A model generated the notes under the pieces. That model worked only from the letters and a program-made list of their open reading frames with translations, had not been told where the DNA came from and searched no databases. Positions 1-7,911 of a DNA stretch of 18,340 bases are shown here, piece by piece. The DNA lies in assembly GCA_934668765.1 (NCBI GenBank), contig CAKUOH010000028.1, positions 1 through 18,340 on the forward strand. The letters are read 5' to 3'. The stretch comes from an uncultured Helicobacteraceae bacterium (GTDB lineage: Bacteria > Campylobacterota > Campylobacteria > Campylobacterales > Helicobacteraceae). The first letter of the stretch is position 1, and each line of letters opens with the position of its first letter. A program made the position numbers and the translations under genes.

Positions 1-430
1 TGTATTCCACTGATTACTTAATACGCAGTGGCTATGCGTATCAATCGGGCTACTACTTCCGAGAGCAGTATTTGCAGGTGATTTGCACTCAAATTGACAA
101 TTACCACCTTTTGTTACTTCGTCATCTTTGTTTTTTAAACTCCAATTCCACGATTTTTTACAGCCATTCTGCCCTTTCGGCGAAGGTATGCAGTATTGAG
201 TCCCGCCAAGAAATCCACCACTTACGGTTTTAGTGCTATTAGAAGCACCGATTTTTGCAAAACAGCGATATTGTGTGCCTGTCTGTTTAATCACAGGTCC
301 ACCACCTCCGCCTCCGCCGTTAGCAAAGGCATTTGTGGTAAATCCTAGTAATAGTAAAATCGCAAAAACTAAACGAGAAAGAATCATATCGCGTCCCCCC
401 CCCGTGTGTGAAAATCGTGCTATTTATCAT
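1..430 (-). CDS. Secreted Gly/Cys-rich protein, partial, phase OFF at a G9 tract
   Basis: Partial gene running off the left edge, so it has no stop in the window. From ATG 387-385 the open frame gives 129 residues. They begin with a clear signal peptide (MILSRLVFAILLLLGF, cleavage likely after AFA), then a run of seven glycines, then a mature part with six cysteines, suggesting disulfides in the periplasm or outside the cell. I do not recognise the family. The best start is farther upstream: ATG 430-428 has GGAGG at 441-437 (6-nt spacing) and an extended -10 at 464-459. From that start the G9 tract (395-403) puts the ribosome in the wrong frame and translation stops near 320 after about 36 residues. 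With G8 or G11 the same start would read directly into the signal peptide; G10 meets TGA just after the tract. I infer a phase-variable gene in the OFF state. Weak translation from ATG 387 cannot be excluded. Confidence 0.6.
395..403 (-). repeat. G9 homopolymer (C9 on plus strand), putative phase-variation tract
   Basis: Nine uninterrupted C on the plus strand lie between two in-line start codons of the secreted-protein gene. Tracts of this kind mutate by slipped-strand mispairing in Helicobacter and Campylobacter. Lengths 8 and 11 join the upstream start to the signal-peptide frame; 9 and 10 do not. Confidence 0.7.
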
Positions 431-458
431 AATGAACCTCCATTTTTTAGATTTTGGC

Positions 459-467
459 ATTGTAGCA
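459..467 (-). promoter_or_regulatory. Extended -10 promoter of the secreted-protein gene
   Basis: The minus strand reads TGCTACAAT (467 to 459), an extended -10. The same TGCTACAAT lies before the transferase gene at 9915-9923. A transcript starting near 452 would have a leader of about 20 nt containing GGAGG at 441-437, which supports ATG 430-428 as the true start. Confidence 0.5.
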
Positions 468-489
468 AAAAAATTTGGTTTTTTTGAAT

Positions 490-720
490 AATTGCTTACT
501 TTGTTTGCAATGACTATAAAAGTCCCCCCTCCCTTGCGGAGTTGCAATCATCTTGTTTCCCCCTCCCTTGCGCGTGGTAATGCTACTCTTTCCCCCTCCC
601 TTGCGCGTGGTAACACCACGATTTCCCCCTCCCTTGCGGAGGGGGATTAAGGGGGTGGGTAATATTTTGGTAGGTAAAATTTAGATTGCTTCACATTCTT
701 GCAAATGTTTGCAATGACGA
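490..720. repeat. Composite repeat island: CCCTCCC units flanked by GCAATGAC modules
   Basis: Most of the gene-free stretch 468-855 is repeat. A GCAATGAC module (490-514) is followed by four units starting TCCCCC at 523, 558, 591 and 624; the last three are spaced exactly 33 nt apart. Units 558-590 and 591-623 share TCCCCCTCCCTTGCGCGTGG. The last unit (624-660) contains a hairpin, CCCCCTCC-CTTGC-GGAGGGGG. A second module runs 684-718 (GATTGC to GCAATGAC), and a degraded CAATGACAATAAAAG copy lies near 752-766. Positions 591-660 match 18161-18230 in inverted orientation with two mismatches. No coding signal was seen here. Confidence 0.75.
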
Positions 721-821
721 CTCTTTTGTAGATTTGCGCTTGATTTTTCTTCAATGACAATAAAAGTCCCAAACCTCCACACAAATTTTTCTCTTTAAGC
801 ATAATCTCAAAGGCTTTTTTG

Positions 822-827
822 TAGAAT
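822..827 (+). promoter_or_regulatory. Likely -10 of the alaS operon
   Basis: TAGAAT lies 28 nt before the alaS start and is followed by TTGC, similar to other -10 sites in this window (TATAATTCGC before gmd, TACAATTCTCGC before the transferase). No clear -35 is visible, which is usual in Helicobacter. Confidence 0.4.
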
Positions 828-855
828 TTGCATTTTTATTTTTTTGAGGTTTTTT

Positions 856-3555
856 ATGGATATTAGAGAGAAATTTTTGGATTATTTTAAGGCACACGGG
901 CATCAAGTCTATGATTCAATGCCACTTGTGCCAAATGATGCGAGTTTGCTTTTTACAAATGCGGGAATGGTGCAGTTTAAGGATATTTTCACAGGCAAGA
1001 TTCCGCCGCCCAAAATACCACGCGCCACAAGTTCGCAACTTTGCATTCGCGCTGGTGGCAAACACAACGACTTAGAAAATGTCGGCTACACGGCGCGTCA
1101 TCACACGCTTTTTGAAATGCTAGGCAATTTTAGCTTTGGAGATTATTTCAAAGAGGAAGTTATAGAATTTGCGTGGGCGTTTATCACGCGTGAGCTTGCT
1201 TTTTCAAAAGATAAAATTTATATTAGTATCCACCACAGCGATGATGAAGCGTTTAATTTATGGAAAAAGTTCGTAGGCGAGGATAAAATCAAACGCTTTG
1301 GCGATAAGGATAATTTTTGGCAGATGGGCGAAGTGGGACCTTGCGGACCTTGCAGTGAGATTTATATCGACCAAGGGGAGCGGTATTTTGGCGGAAGCGA
1401 AGATTATTTTGGAGGCGATGGCGATAGATTTTTAGAGATTTGGAATCTTGTCTTTATGCAATATGAGCGCGATAAAAATGGCAATCTGCACCATTTGCCA
1501 CGCCCTAGCATTGATACAGGAATGGGATTAGAGCGCGTGATTGCGCTAATAGAGGGCAAATTAAATAATTTTGATACTTCGCTTTTTGCGCCTTTAATGC
1601 GTGAGTGCGAAAATCTCACAGGCAAACCTTACAGCGATGAGTTTAAGGCGTCTTTTCGCGTGATTGCCGACCATATAAGAAGCATTGCGTTTTTATTAGC
1701 GCAAGGCGTGAATTTTGACAAAGATGGGCGCGGATATGTGCTTCGCCGAATCTTGCGCAGGGCACTTCGACACGGATATTTACTTGGGCTAAAAGAGGCA
1801 TTTTTATACAAGCTAATCCCTGCGCTTTGCGAATCTATGGCACATTATGCGTATTTAAGCGACAAAAAAGCCCACATTATGGAGCAGTGCAAGTTAGAAG
1901 AAGAGCGATTTTTAGCCACAATCGAGTCTGGAATGAAACTATTTGAGGGCGAATTACATAAAATCATCGCGCTAGATTCAAGCAAGATTCGCACCGAATC
2001 TAGTGGCGATTCGCAAGATTTGCGCGAATCAAAGCCCATTTTTAATGGCGAAGTGGCGTTTAAACTTTATGATACCTATGGATTTCCGCTTGATTTAACG
2101 CAGGATATGCTAAAAGATAAGGGCATAGAAGTGGATTTAAAGGCGTTTGACGCGCTTATGGAACAGCAACGCAAAAAGGCAAAATCCGCGTGGAAAGGCT
2201 CTGGCGATGATATAAAAGAGGGCGATTTTGGTGCGCTACTAGAAGAATTTGGGGAGAATAAATTTGTCGGCTATGAGGCAGATTCATCGCATAGCAGGAT
2301 TTTAGCACTGCTTGATATACATTACAAACGAATCGAAGTCCTTGATGGCGATGGATATATTTTCTTAGATTCAACGCCACTTTACGCGGAGGGTGGCGGT
2401 CCTGTGGGGGAAAGTGGCGAAATTTTTATGCGTGGCAAAAAAGTCGCAAATGTCATCTATACCAAAAAATATTTTGGGCTAAATATTAGCGAGATTAGCA
2501 CGACTCGTTCGCTCAAAGTGGGCGATAAAGTCGAAGTGAAAGTCAGCCCAAATCGCCTTGAAATTGCCAAGCACCACAGCGCAACACATTTGCTCCACGC
2601 TGCTTTGCGAAAGATTTTAGGCACTCATATCACACAAGCTGGGAGTTTGGTAGAATCTAATCGTTTGCGCTTTGATATAACGCACCCAAAGGCGTTAAGC
2701 AAAGATGAGATTAACGCCATCGAATCGGAAGTCAATAATATGATTTTCTCCGCGCTTGATTCAAATGTGGAATTTATGCCACTAAATGATGCTAAAAATC
2801 ACGGCGCAATCGCACTTTTTGGCGAAAAGTATGGTGAAGTCGTGCGCGTGATTAGCTTTGGGAGTGATGAAAATATCGCTAGTTGCGAACTTTGCGGGGG
2901 GATTCATATCCAAAATACCGCACAAATCGGCAATTTTTATATCACAAAAGAAAGTGGCATTTCAAGCGGAGTGCGCCGAATCGAAGCCGTGTGTGGCAAG
3001 GCTGGATATAATTACACCAAAGAGAATTTAGCGATTCTCTTACAAGCGCGTGAAGTGCTAAAAAATAGCGACATTATGGGCGGAATCGCCAAATTAAAAG
3101 AAAATATCCAAAAATATAAAGACTTGAAAAGCAAGACAGATTCAGGCGTGAAGAGCCTAATTTTTGAGACGATTGATGGCGTGAAACTGCTAGTTGTCGA
3201 AGTTAGCGCAAATCTAAACATCAAAACAATCATTGATGAGGCAAAAAAGGAGAATCCCAAAGTCGCTATTATGCTTATCACAAATGACAATGGCAAAGTA
3301 AATATCACTTGTGGCGTGAATGGCATAGCAAAGTTGAAGGCAAATGAGTGGATAAAAAGTATTTGCGCGATTTTAGGCGGTGGCGGTGGCGGAAGAGATG
3401 ATTTTGCCACTGCTGGTGGAAAAAACGCCGATAAAATCAAAGATGCAATAAAAGTCGCACGAGATTTTGCGCTAGAAAAAATACAAAGCAATTTGACATT
3501 TCAAGGCGAATCGGCAATGCAAAACGATTCATTAAAAAAGGCGAAAAATGAATAG
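856..3555 (+). CDS. alaS: Alanyl-tRNA synthetase
   Basis: Charges tRNA-Ala with alanine in the cytoplasm and hydrolyses mischarged Ser/Gly-tRNA. I place the start at ATG 856, behind GAGG at 846-849; a TTG at 844 in the same frame overlaps that site and is unlikely. This gives 899 residues, slightly longer than the usual 850-880. The N-terminal class II core is clear (HHTLFEMLGNFSFGDYFKEE; GPCGPCSEIY; DTGMGLERV). The editing domain has HHSATH at about residues 573-578 and C677xxCGGIH684, the four zinc ligands of the site. The C-terminal C-Ala domain ends in GGGGGGRDDFATAGG. A low-complexity, Ser/Asp/Glu-rich insertion near residues 375-395 (encoded around 1975-2035) probably accounts for the extra length. 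The gene heads an operon and overlaps ccoS by 8 nt. Confidence 0.97.
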   Translation: MDIREKFLDYFKAHGHQVYDSMPLVPNDASLLFTNAGMVQFKDIFTGKIPPPKIPRATSSQLCIRAGGKHNDLENVGYTARHHTLFEMLGNFSFGDYFKEEVIEFAWAFITRELAFSKDKIYISIHHSDDEAFNLWKKFVGEDKIKRFGDKDNFWQMGEVGPCGPCSEIYIDQGERYFGGSEDYFGGDGDRFLEIWNLVFMQYERDKNGNLHHLPRPSIDTGMGLERVIALIEGKLNNFDTSLFAPLMRECENLTGKPYSDEFKASFRVIADHIRSIAFLLAQGVNFDKDGRGYVLRRILRRALRHGYLLGLKEAFLYKLIPALCESMAHYAYLSDKKAHIMEQCKLEEERFLATIESGMKLFEGELHKIIALDSSKIRTESSGDSQDLRESKPIFNGEVAFKLYDTYGFPLDLTQDMLKDKGIEVDLKAFDALMEQQRKKAKSAWKGSGDDIKEGDFGALLEEFGENKFVGYEADSSHSRILALLDIHYKRIEVLDGDGYIFLDSTPLYAEGGGPVGESGEIFMRGKKVANVIYTKKYFGLNISEISTTRSLKVGDKVEVKVSPNRLEIAKHHSATHLLHAALRKILGTHITQAGSLVESNRLRFDITHPKALSKDEINAIESEVNNMIFSALDSNVEFMPLNDAKNHGAIALFGEKYGEVVRVISFGSDENIASCELCGGIHIQNTAQIGNFYITKESGISSGVRRIEAVCGKAGYNYTKENLAILLQAREVLKNSDIMGGIAKLKENIQKYKDLKSKTDSGVKSLIFETIDGVKLLVVEVSANLNIKTIIDEAKKENPKVAIMLITNDNGKVNITCGVNGIAKLKANEWIKSICAILGGGGGGRDDFATAGGKNADKIKDAIKVARDFALEKIQSNLTFQGESAMQNDSLKKAKNE

Positions 3556-3775
3556 CGGAATGATTGCCATAATGCTTGGCGTGTCCCTTTTAATCGGGCT
3601 TTTAGGGCTAGTGGCATTTATTTGGGGACTGCGCAGTGGGCAGTTTGATGATGAAAAAAAATTCACACAAGGACTTTTAATGGACGGCGTAGATGAGCTA
3701 AATGACGCTTATCGCAATGATTTAAAGCGCGAATCTATGCGCAATTTAGCGCAAGATTCTCACAAAACCAAATGA
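3548..3775 (+). CDS. ccoS: cbb3-type cytochrome oxidase assembly protein CcoS
   Basis: Small 75-residue inner-membrane protein with one N-terminal transmembrane segment (about residues 5-27), followed by the family signature AFIWGLRSGQFDDEKK and a short polar tail. CcoS/FixS proteins are needed to mature the cbb3 oxidase, probably in metal-cofactor assembly with the CcoI copper ATPase. cbb3 is the terminal oxidase of Helicobacter. The start overlaps the alaS stop by 8 nt, so translation is probably coupled. The structural cco genes are not in the window. Confidence 0.88.
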   Translation: MNSGMIAIMLGVSLLIGLLGLVAFIWGLRSGQFDDEKKFTQGLLMDGVDELNDAYRNDLKRESMRNLAQDSHKTK

Positions 3776-3785
3776 AAGGATTAAA

Positions 3786-4739
3786 ATGAAAATCTATAAT
3801 ATCGCCATAATAGGCGGAGGACCGGGCGGGATTGCCGCAGCAGTTGAAAGCGTGATTTGCAAAATCGATGATGTGATTTTGTGCGAAAAGGGCGAAAATC
3901 ACTCCACTACCATTCGCAAATTTTATAAGGATAATAAGCGCGTGGATAAAGACTACAAGGGCAAAAAAGTCGATTTGAATGGCAATATTTACTTTATGGA
4001 CGGCACAAAGGAATCCACGCTTGATTTGTTTGATAAGATTTTGGCGACAAATAATATTGATGTCCGCTTTAAAACGGAGGTTGAGAGCGTTTGTCAAAAT
4101 GATGGCATTTTTACGATTCACTGCACCAATGGCGATGAATTAAAAGCGCGATTTGTAGTAATTTCAATAGGCAAAATGGGTGTGCCAAATAAACCTAGCT
4201 ACCCTATCCCGCTTGAAATCCGCAATAAAGTCTTTTTTAACGCAAATTCAATCAATCAAAACGAAAAAGTCCTAATCGTAGGTGGTGGCAACTCTGCGGT
4301 GGAATATGCCTACTTTTTGGCGGAGAAAAATGACGCGACTTTGAATTATCGGCGCACGGAATTTAGCCGTATCAATGACACAAATCGCGAAATGCTTTTT
4401 AAGTGCATTGATTCGGGCAAACTAAAAACCAAACTTGGCATTGACATTGTGAATCTAGAGGCAGAAAATGACAAGCCCAAAGTGCATTTCACAGACGGCA
4501 GCAGCGAAGTTTATGATAAAATCGTCTATGCCATAGGCGGTGTTGCGCCCATTGATTTTCTAAAAAAGTGCAATTTAGAGCTAGATGACGCGGGAGTGCC
4601 GATTGTAAGTGATTCGTGTGAATCAAGCGTGAAAAATATCTTTGTGGCGGGGGATTTGCTTTTCAAAAGTGGCGGTTCAATCGCAAGTGCGCTAAATAAT
4701 GGCTTTGATATTATAAGCGAAATTCGCAAACGACTTTAA
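3786..4739 (+). CDS. FAD/NAD(P)-dependent oxidoreductase, thioredoxin-reductase-like without CxxC
   Basis: 317-residue two-dinucleotide-fold flavoprotein. The FAD site GGGPGG is at residues 10-15, the NAD(P) site GGGNSAVEYA begins near 166, and the C-terminal FAD motif AGDLLFKSGGSIASALNNG begins near 288. The layout is that of low-molecular-weight thioredoxin reductases, but no CxxC redox pair is present between the FAD and NAD(P) halves or elsewhere, so it is unlikely to reduce thioredoxin directly. Related proteins include the second TrxR-like protein of H. pylori, YpdA-type reductases and ferredoxin/flavodoxin-NADP reductases; a flavodoxin or ferredoxin partner is possible. AAAGGA precedes ATG 3786. 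The gene sits 10 nt after ccoS in the same operon. Confidence 0.85.
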   Translation: MKIYNIAIIGGGPGGIAAAVESVICKIDDVILCEKGENHSTTIRKFYKDNKRVDKDYKGKKVDLNGNIYFMDGTKESTLDLFDKILATNNIDVRFKTEVESVCQNDGIFTIHCTNGDELKARFVVISIGKMGVPNKPSYPIPLEIRNKVFFNANSINQNEKVLIVGGGNSAVEYAYFLAEKNDATLNYRRTEFSRINDTNREMLFKCIDSGKLKTKLGIDIVNLEAENDKPKVHFTDGSSEVYDKIVYAIGGVAPIDFLKKCNLELDDAGVPIVSDSCESSVKNIFVAGDLLFKSGGSIASALNNGFDIISEIRKRL

Positions 4740-4748
4740 GGGCGCAAA

Positions 4749-5189
4749 ATGCGTGATTTTATGGTGCGAATCTACTATGAGGACACGGACTGCGGGGGCA
4801 TAGTCTATCATACAAATTACATAAAATACTGCGAGAGAGCGCGTAGCGAAATCTTTTTTAGCACAGGGGCAATGCCAAATACGGATTCAATCGGGCTTGT
4901 GGTGCGAAAAATAAATGCGGAGTTTTTGGATAGCGCACGACTTGGGGATTTGCTAAATGTGAAAACGCAGATTTTAAAGCTGGGTAGTAGCTCGCTGACT
5001 TTAAAGCAAGAGATTTTTTTGGATGATTCGTGTGTGTGTAGCCACGACTTGCAAGGCGATTCTAATGAATCAAAGGCTAATAAACTCATTTTTTCGTGCG
5101 AAGTCAAACTCGCCTGTATCGACATAAAGTGCAAAAAAATCGCTAAAATTCCGCACCAAATCCTAGCGATTTTGCAATCAATTTTTTAA
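4749..5189 (+). CDS. ybgC: YbgC/FadM-family acyl-CoA thioesterase
   Basis: 146-residue hotdog-fold thioesterase. The N-terminal signature YYEDTDCGGIVYHTNYIKYC (residues 9-28) includes the catalytic DTD aspartate and is followed by ERAR. YbgC enzymes hydrolyse acyl-CoA or acyl-ACP thioesters, and the H. pylori homologue (HP0496) acts on acyl-CoAs. AAGGG before ATG 4749 supports this start; ATG 4761 is an in-frame alternative that would keep the whole domain. The gene lies 9 nt after the oxidoreductase and 12 nt before the DUF493 gene, the same pairing as HP0496/HP0495. Confidence 0.88.
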   Translation: MRDFMVRIYYEDTDCGGIVYHTNYIKYCERARSEIFFSTGAMPNTDSIGLVVRKINAEFLDSARLGDLLNVKTQILKLGSSSLTLKQEIFLDDSCVCSHDLQGDSNESKANKLIFSCEVKLACIDIKCKKIAKIPHQILAILQSIF

Positions 5190-5201
5190 AGGACTTACAC
5201 A

Positions 5202-5474
5202 ATGAATACGCAAGATTTGCAAACAAATAAAGACGCAAAAAATGCCATAGAATACCCGATTTTGTGGGAATATCTCATATTTTGCACGGATAAGGAATCG
5301 CTAAAAAGCACGATAGAAGCAAAGTTTAGCGGTTTGGAATATAGCTTTGCAGACTCCAAAAAAACTACAAATTACTCAAGCCACGCCTTTACAATCAATG
5401 TCGTAAGCCAAAATGAACGCGATGAAATCTTTAAAATTTTGCGCGAAATAGAATGTGTAAAATTTGTGCTATAA
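5202..5474 (+). CDS. DUF493 (YbeD-like) protein, HP0495 homologue
   Basis: 90-residue cytoplasmic protein with the small alpha/beta ACT-like fold of DUF493. Recognisable parts are the N-terminal YPILWEYLIFCTDKESLKST and the C-terminal VSQNERDEIFKILREIECVK. E. coli YbeD and H. pylori HP0495 belong to this family and their function is unknown. AAAGGAC precedes the ATG. It is the last gene of the alaS-led operon; the next gene has its own promoter. Confidence 0.8.
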   Translation: MNTQDLQTNKDAKNAIEYPILWEYLIFCTDKESLKSTIEAKFSGLEYSFADSKKTTNYSSHAFTINVVSQNERDEIFKILREIECVKFVL

Positions 5475-5536
5475 GATTCGCAAAACAAAACTTCAAATAT
5501 TCGCAAAATCATAAGCAAAATTAAAGGATTTTATAG

Positions 5537-5542
5537 TAAGAT
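5537..5542 (+). promoter_or_regulatory. Likely -10 of rpsO
   Basis: TAAGAT followed by TCGC, 37 nt before the rpsO start, matches the style of the other -10 sites here. TATAGT at 5532-5537 overlaps it and is an alternative. Confidence 0.35.
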
Positions 5543-5579
5543 TCGCGCTTTTATTTTAATACCAATCAGGAGGTTTGAA

Positions 5580-5855
5580 ATGGCTTTAGATTCGGCGAAA
5601 AAGAGTGAGATTATCTCAAAATTTGGCAGAAGTGGCAATGATACGGGTTCTAGCGAAGTGCAAATCGCGCTTTTGACGGAGCGAATCGTTAGCTTGACAG
5701 AGCATTTAAGAGCAAATAAAAAAGACCACGCAAGTAGGTTAGGAATGCTAAAATTAGTCGGACAAAGGCGCAGTCTGCTAAAATATCTCAAAAATACAAA
5801 CTTTGACAGCTACACAAAAATCATTAAAGAATTAAAACTAAAAGATAAGATTTAG
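5580..5855 (+). CDS. rpsO: 30S ribosomal protein S15
   Basis: 91-residue S15, which binds the central domain of 16S rRNA. Family hallmarks are the [20 protein letters not shown] segment, [16 protein letters not shown], and [12 protein letters not shown] near the C terminus. Length is normal (about 89 residues). A near-perfect Shine-Dalgarno, AGGAGG, lies 6 nt before the ATG, fitting high expression. It appears to be transcribed alone, from its own promoter to a hairpin at 5924-5947. Confidence 0.97.
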   Translation: MALDSAKKSEIISKFGRSGNDTGSSEVQIALLTERIVSLTEHLRANKKDHASRLGMLKLVGQRRSLLKYLKNTNFDSYTKIIKELKLKDKI

Positions 5856-5923
5856 AGAGATTAGATTCGTCATTGCAAAGCGCAAACGCGCATAGCAAAG
5901 AATCTATGAATCTAAAAATATTA

Positions 5924-5947
5924 AGGCAAAAATTAGCTTTTTTGCCT
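5924..5947 (+). terminator. Hairpin after rpsO, possible intrinsic terminator
   Basis: AGGCAAAAA (5924-5932), a 6-nt loop, then TTTTTGCCT (5939-5947): a 9-bp stem 68 nt after rpsO. The T-rich part lies inside the stem, and a gmd -10 overlaps its 3' base, so terminator function is uncertain. Confidence 0.4.
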
Positions 5948-5952
5948 ATAAT
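5947..5952 (+). promoter_or_regulatory. Consensus -10 of gmd
   Basis: TATAAT followed by TCGC, 60 nt before the gmd start, after the T-rich arm of the hairpin. Confidence 0.5.
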
Positions 5953-6011
5953 TCGCAAATTTTTTTGATTTTTTGCATTTAAAAAAACACAAATTAAGGT
6001 AGGATTTTATT

Positions 6012-7121
6012 TTGAAAAAAGCACTAATTACAGGCATTACAGGGCAGGACGGCGCGTATTTGGCGGAATTTTTGCTAGATAAGGGATATGAGATTCACGG
6101 TATTAAAAGACGCGCTTCGCTTTTTAATACCGATAGAATCGACCATATTTATCAAGATTATCACGAGAAAAATTGCAATTTTTTCCTGCATTACGGCGAC
6201 TTGACGGATTCGATGAATCTTACCCGCATTATCCAAGAAGTGCAGCCCGATGAGATTTATAATCTTGCCGCGATGAGCCACGTAGCAGTTAGCTTTGAGA
6301 CGCCAGAATACACCGCAAATGCCGATGGTATAGGGACTTTGCGGATTTTAGAAGCAGTGCGCCTTTTGGGATTGACACAAAATACCAAAATCTATCAAGC
6401 CTCCACAAGCGAGCTTTATGGGCTCATTCAAGGCTGTCCGCAAAATGAAAAAACACCCTTTTATCCGCGTTCGCCGTATGCGTGTGCGAAGCTCTATGCG
6501 TATTGGATTACGATAAACTACCGCGAGGCGTATAATATTTTTGCAAGTAATGGCATTTTATTTAACCACGAAAGCCCGATTCGTGGCGAGACATTTGTAA
6601 CGCGCAAAATCACGCGTGGTGTAGCAAAAATCGCACTTGGTTTGCAAGAGAAATTATACTTGGGGAATCTTAGCAGTAAGCGCGATTGGGGACACGCCAA
6701 AGATTACATTGAAGCAATGTATCTCATTTTACAGCAAGATTCGCCTGATGACTTCGTCATTGCCACAGGCACTACAACTGAAGTGCGCGAATTTGTGCGA
6801 AAAGCATTTGCAGAGGTGGGAATCGAAATCGAATTTATCGGCGAAGGCGTCCAAGAAAAGGGCGTCATAAAATCCTGCAACGGCGATTATAAGCTAGAAA
6901 AAGGCAAAGTTGTCGTAGAAGTAGATAGTAATTATTTTCGCCCAACAGAAGTAGATTTATTGCTTGGCGATTCGACAAAAGCGCGACAAAAGCTCGGCTG
7001 GAAACCAAAATATGACTTAGATTCACTTATCAAAGATATGATGCAAAGCGACATAAAGCTAATGCAAAAGGACAAATTTTTGCAAGATAATGGCTACAAA
7101 ATTTTGCGATATTTTGAGTAA
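6012..7121 (+). CDS. gmd: GDP-mannose 4,6-dehydratase
   Basis: 369-residue short-chain dehydrogenase/reductase converting GDP-D-mannose to GDP-4-keto-6-deoxy-D-mannose, the first step to GDP-L-fucose and related deoxy sugars for LPS. The NADP-binding motif is GITGQDG (residues 8-14). The catalytic set is T132 and E134 in STSELYG, with Y156 and K160 in SPYACAK. The N-glycosylation-like [14 protein letters not shown] stretch and the C-terminal [20 protein letters not shown] are typical of Gmd. The start is TTG with AAGGTAGGA upstream. The usual partner gene, GDP-fucose synthase (wcaG/fcl), does not follow here; a regulator gene starts 10 nt downstream. Confidence 0.95.
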   Translation: MKKALITGITGQDGAYLAEFLLDKGYEIHGIKRRASLFNTDRIDHIYQDYHEKNCNFFLHYGDLTDSMNLTRIIQEVQPDEIYNLAAMSHVAVSFETPEYTANADGIGTLRILEAVRLLGLTQNTKIYQASTSELYGLIQGCPQNEKTPFYPRSPYACAKLYAYWITINYREAYNIFASNGILFNHESPIRGETFVTRKITRGVAKIALGLQEKLYLGNLSSKRDWGHAKDYIEAMYLILQQDSPDDFVIATGTTTEVREFVRKAFAEVGIEIEFIGEGVQEKGVIKSCNGDYKLEKGKVVVEVDSNYFRPTEVDLLLGDSTKARQKLGWKPKYDLDSLIKDMMQSDIKLMQKDKFLQDNGYKILRYFE

Positions 7122-7131
7122 GGGGTGCGTT

Positions 7132-7911
7132 ATGAAACATTCTATTGCTTTAAAAACGACTGAATCATTGCGATTAAAAGAATCGCTAAAACCACCAGAA
7201 CATCTTCCTTTGTCTGTTGGTGGCGATGTGTTAGATGGCGACTTTGGAATCTTGCGCAAAAAAATCGGCTTTTATCGGCAGTCTAGTTGCAAACTGCACT
7301 GCCCTGTGGGGCTATGCGATATTTTGTGTAAAATGTCGGACTTTCAGGGCATAAAACCGCGCACATTTGAATATATCCTAAACATTTCCCATATAAAAGA
7401 ATATCCGCGTGGTAGCATTATTTCCTATAATGGCGATGAGTGCGATGTGCTTTTTTATCTATTTCACGGCTCTGTAAAGACTTTTAAAAACAATAAATAC
7501 GACAAAGAAGCCATTATGAACCTATATTTAAGCGAATGCGCAATGAAAAATGAGCCACCACTCATAAATTACGGCGCATTTATCGACAAAGTGGCGCGAA
7601 ATACGATTCAAACCCTTGAATCCTGCCGAATCTTAACCATTCAAATTGACGCATTTAAGGAATTACTGCAAACAGACATCATTTTGGCAAATAACTTTCT
7701 AAACCGCGCAAATCAAGTCCTACACGAGCTAAATTACTTTGTCGAATTAAGCCTTATGGATTCAAAGGCGAAAGTCATCTCTATTTTGAAGCGCAACCCA
7801 CATATTTTGGCAAATGTCAGCAAAAAGCTCATCGCAAGCCTACTAAATATCTCACAAGAAACGCTATCGCGAATCTTGCAAGAGTTAGATTTGGAAAGCG
7901 AATTAGCCTAA
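7132..7911 (+). CDS. Crp/Fnr-family regulator with a four-cysteine cluster
   Basis: 259 residues from ATG 7132, preceded by AAGGGG; ATG 7090 is in frame but inside gmd and less likely. A cysteine cluster C53-x3-C57-x4-C62-x3-C66 comes first. It is followed by a cNMP-binding-type beta roll (PRGSIISYNGDECDVLFYLF, then HGSVKTF) and a C-terminal Crp-type helix-turn-helix (SKKLIASLLNISQETLSRIL, about residues 228-247). The glycine and arginine that contact cAMP in Crp are not evident, so cAMP is an unlikely ligand. The cysteines could hold an Fe-S cluster as in FNR, sensing O2 or NO, or act as thiol sensors; this is inference. The first 45 residues look unstructured. The gene is 10 nt after gmd and its 3' end overlaps the convergent membrane-protein gene by 9 nt. 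Confidence 0.8.
   Translation: MKHSIALKTTESLRLKESLKPPEHLPLSVGGDVLDGDFGILRKKIGFYRQSSCKLHCPVGLCDILCKMSDFQGIKPRTFEYILNISHIKEYPRGSIISYNGDECDVLFYLFHGSVKTFKNNKYDKEAIMNLYLSECAMKNEPPLINYGAFIDKVARNTIQTLESCRILTIQIDAFKELLQTDIILANNFLNRANQVLHELNYFVELSLMDSKAKVISILKRNPHILANVSKKLIASLLNISQETLSRILQELDLESELA

Noticed and set aside
233..487. 84-residue plus-strand frame with a proline run
   Set aside because: The proline run is the reverse of the glycine codons of the minus-strand secreted protein, which has the signal peptide, promoter and ribosome binding site.
523..660. CRISPR-like array of spaced C-rich units
   Set aside because: The segments between units are about 10 nt and similar to each other, the units vary in length, and no cas gene is present.
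1975..2035. Insertion or frameshift in alaS
   Set aside because: The frame stays open and conserved motifs continue on both sides; it is a low-complexity in-frame insertion.
3012..3491. 159-residue open frame on the minus strand
   Set aside because: Antisense to the C-terminal domain of alaS, which is clearly coding; a shadow frame.
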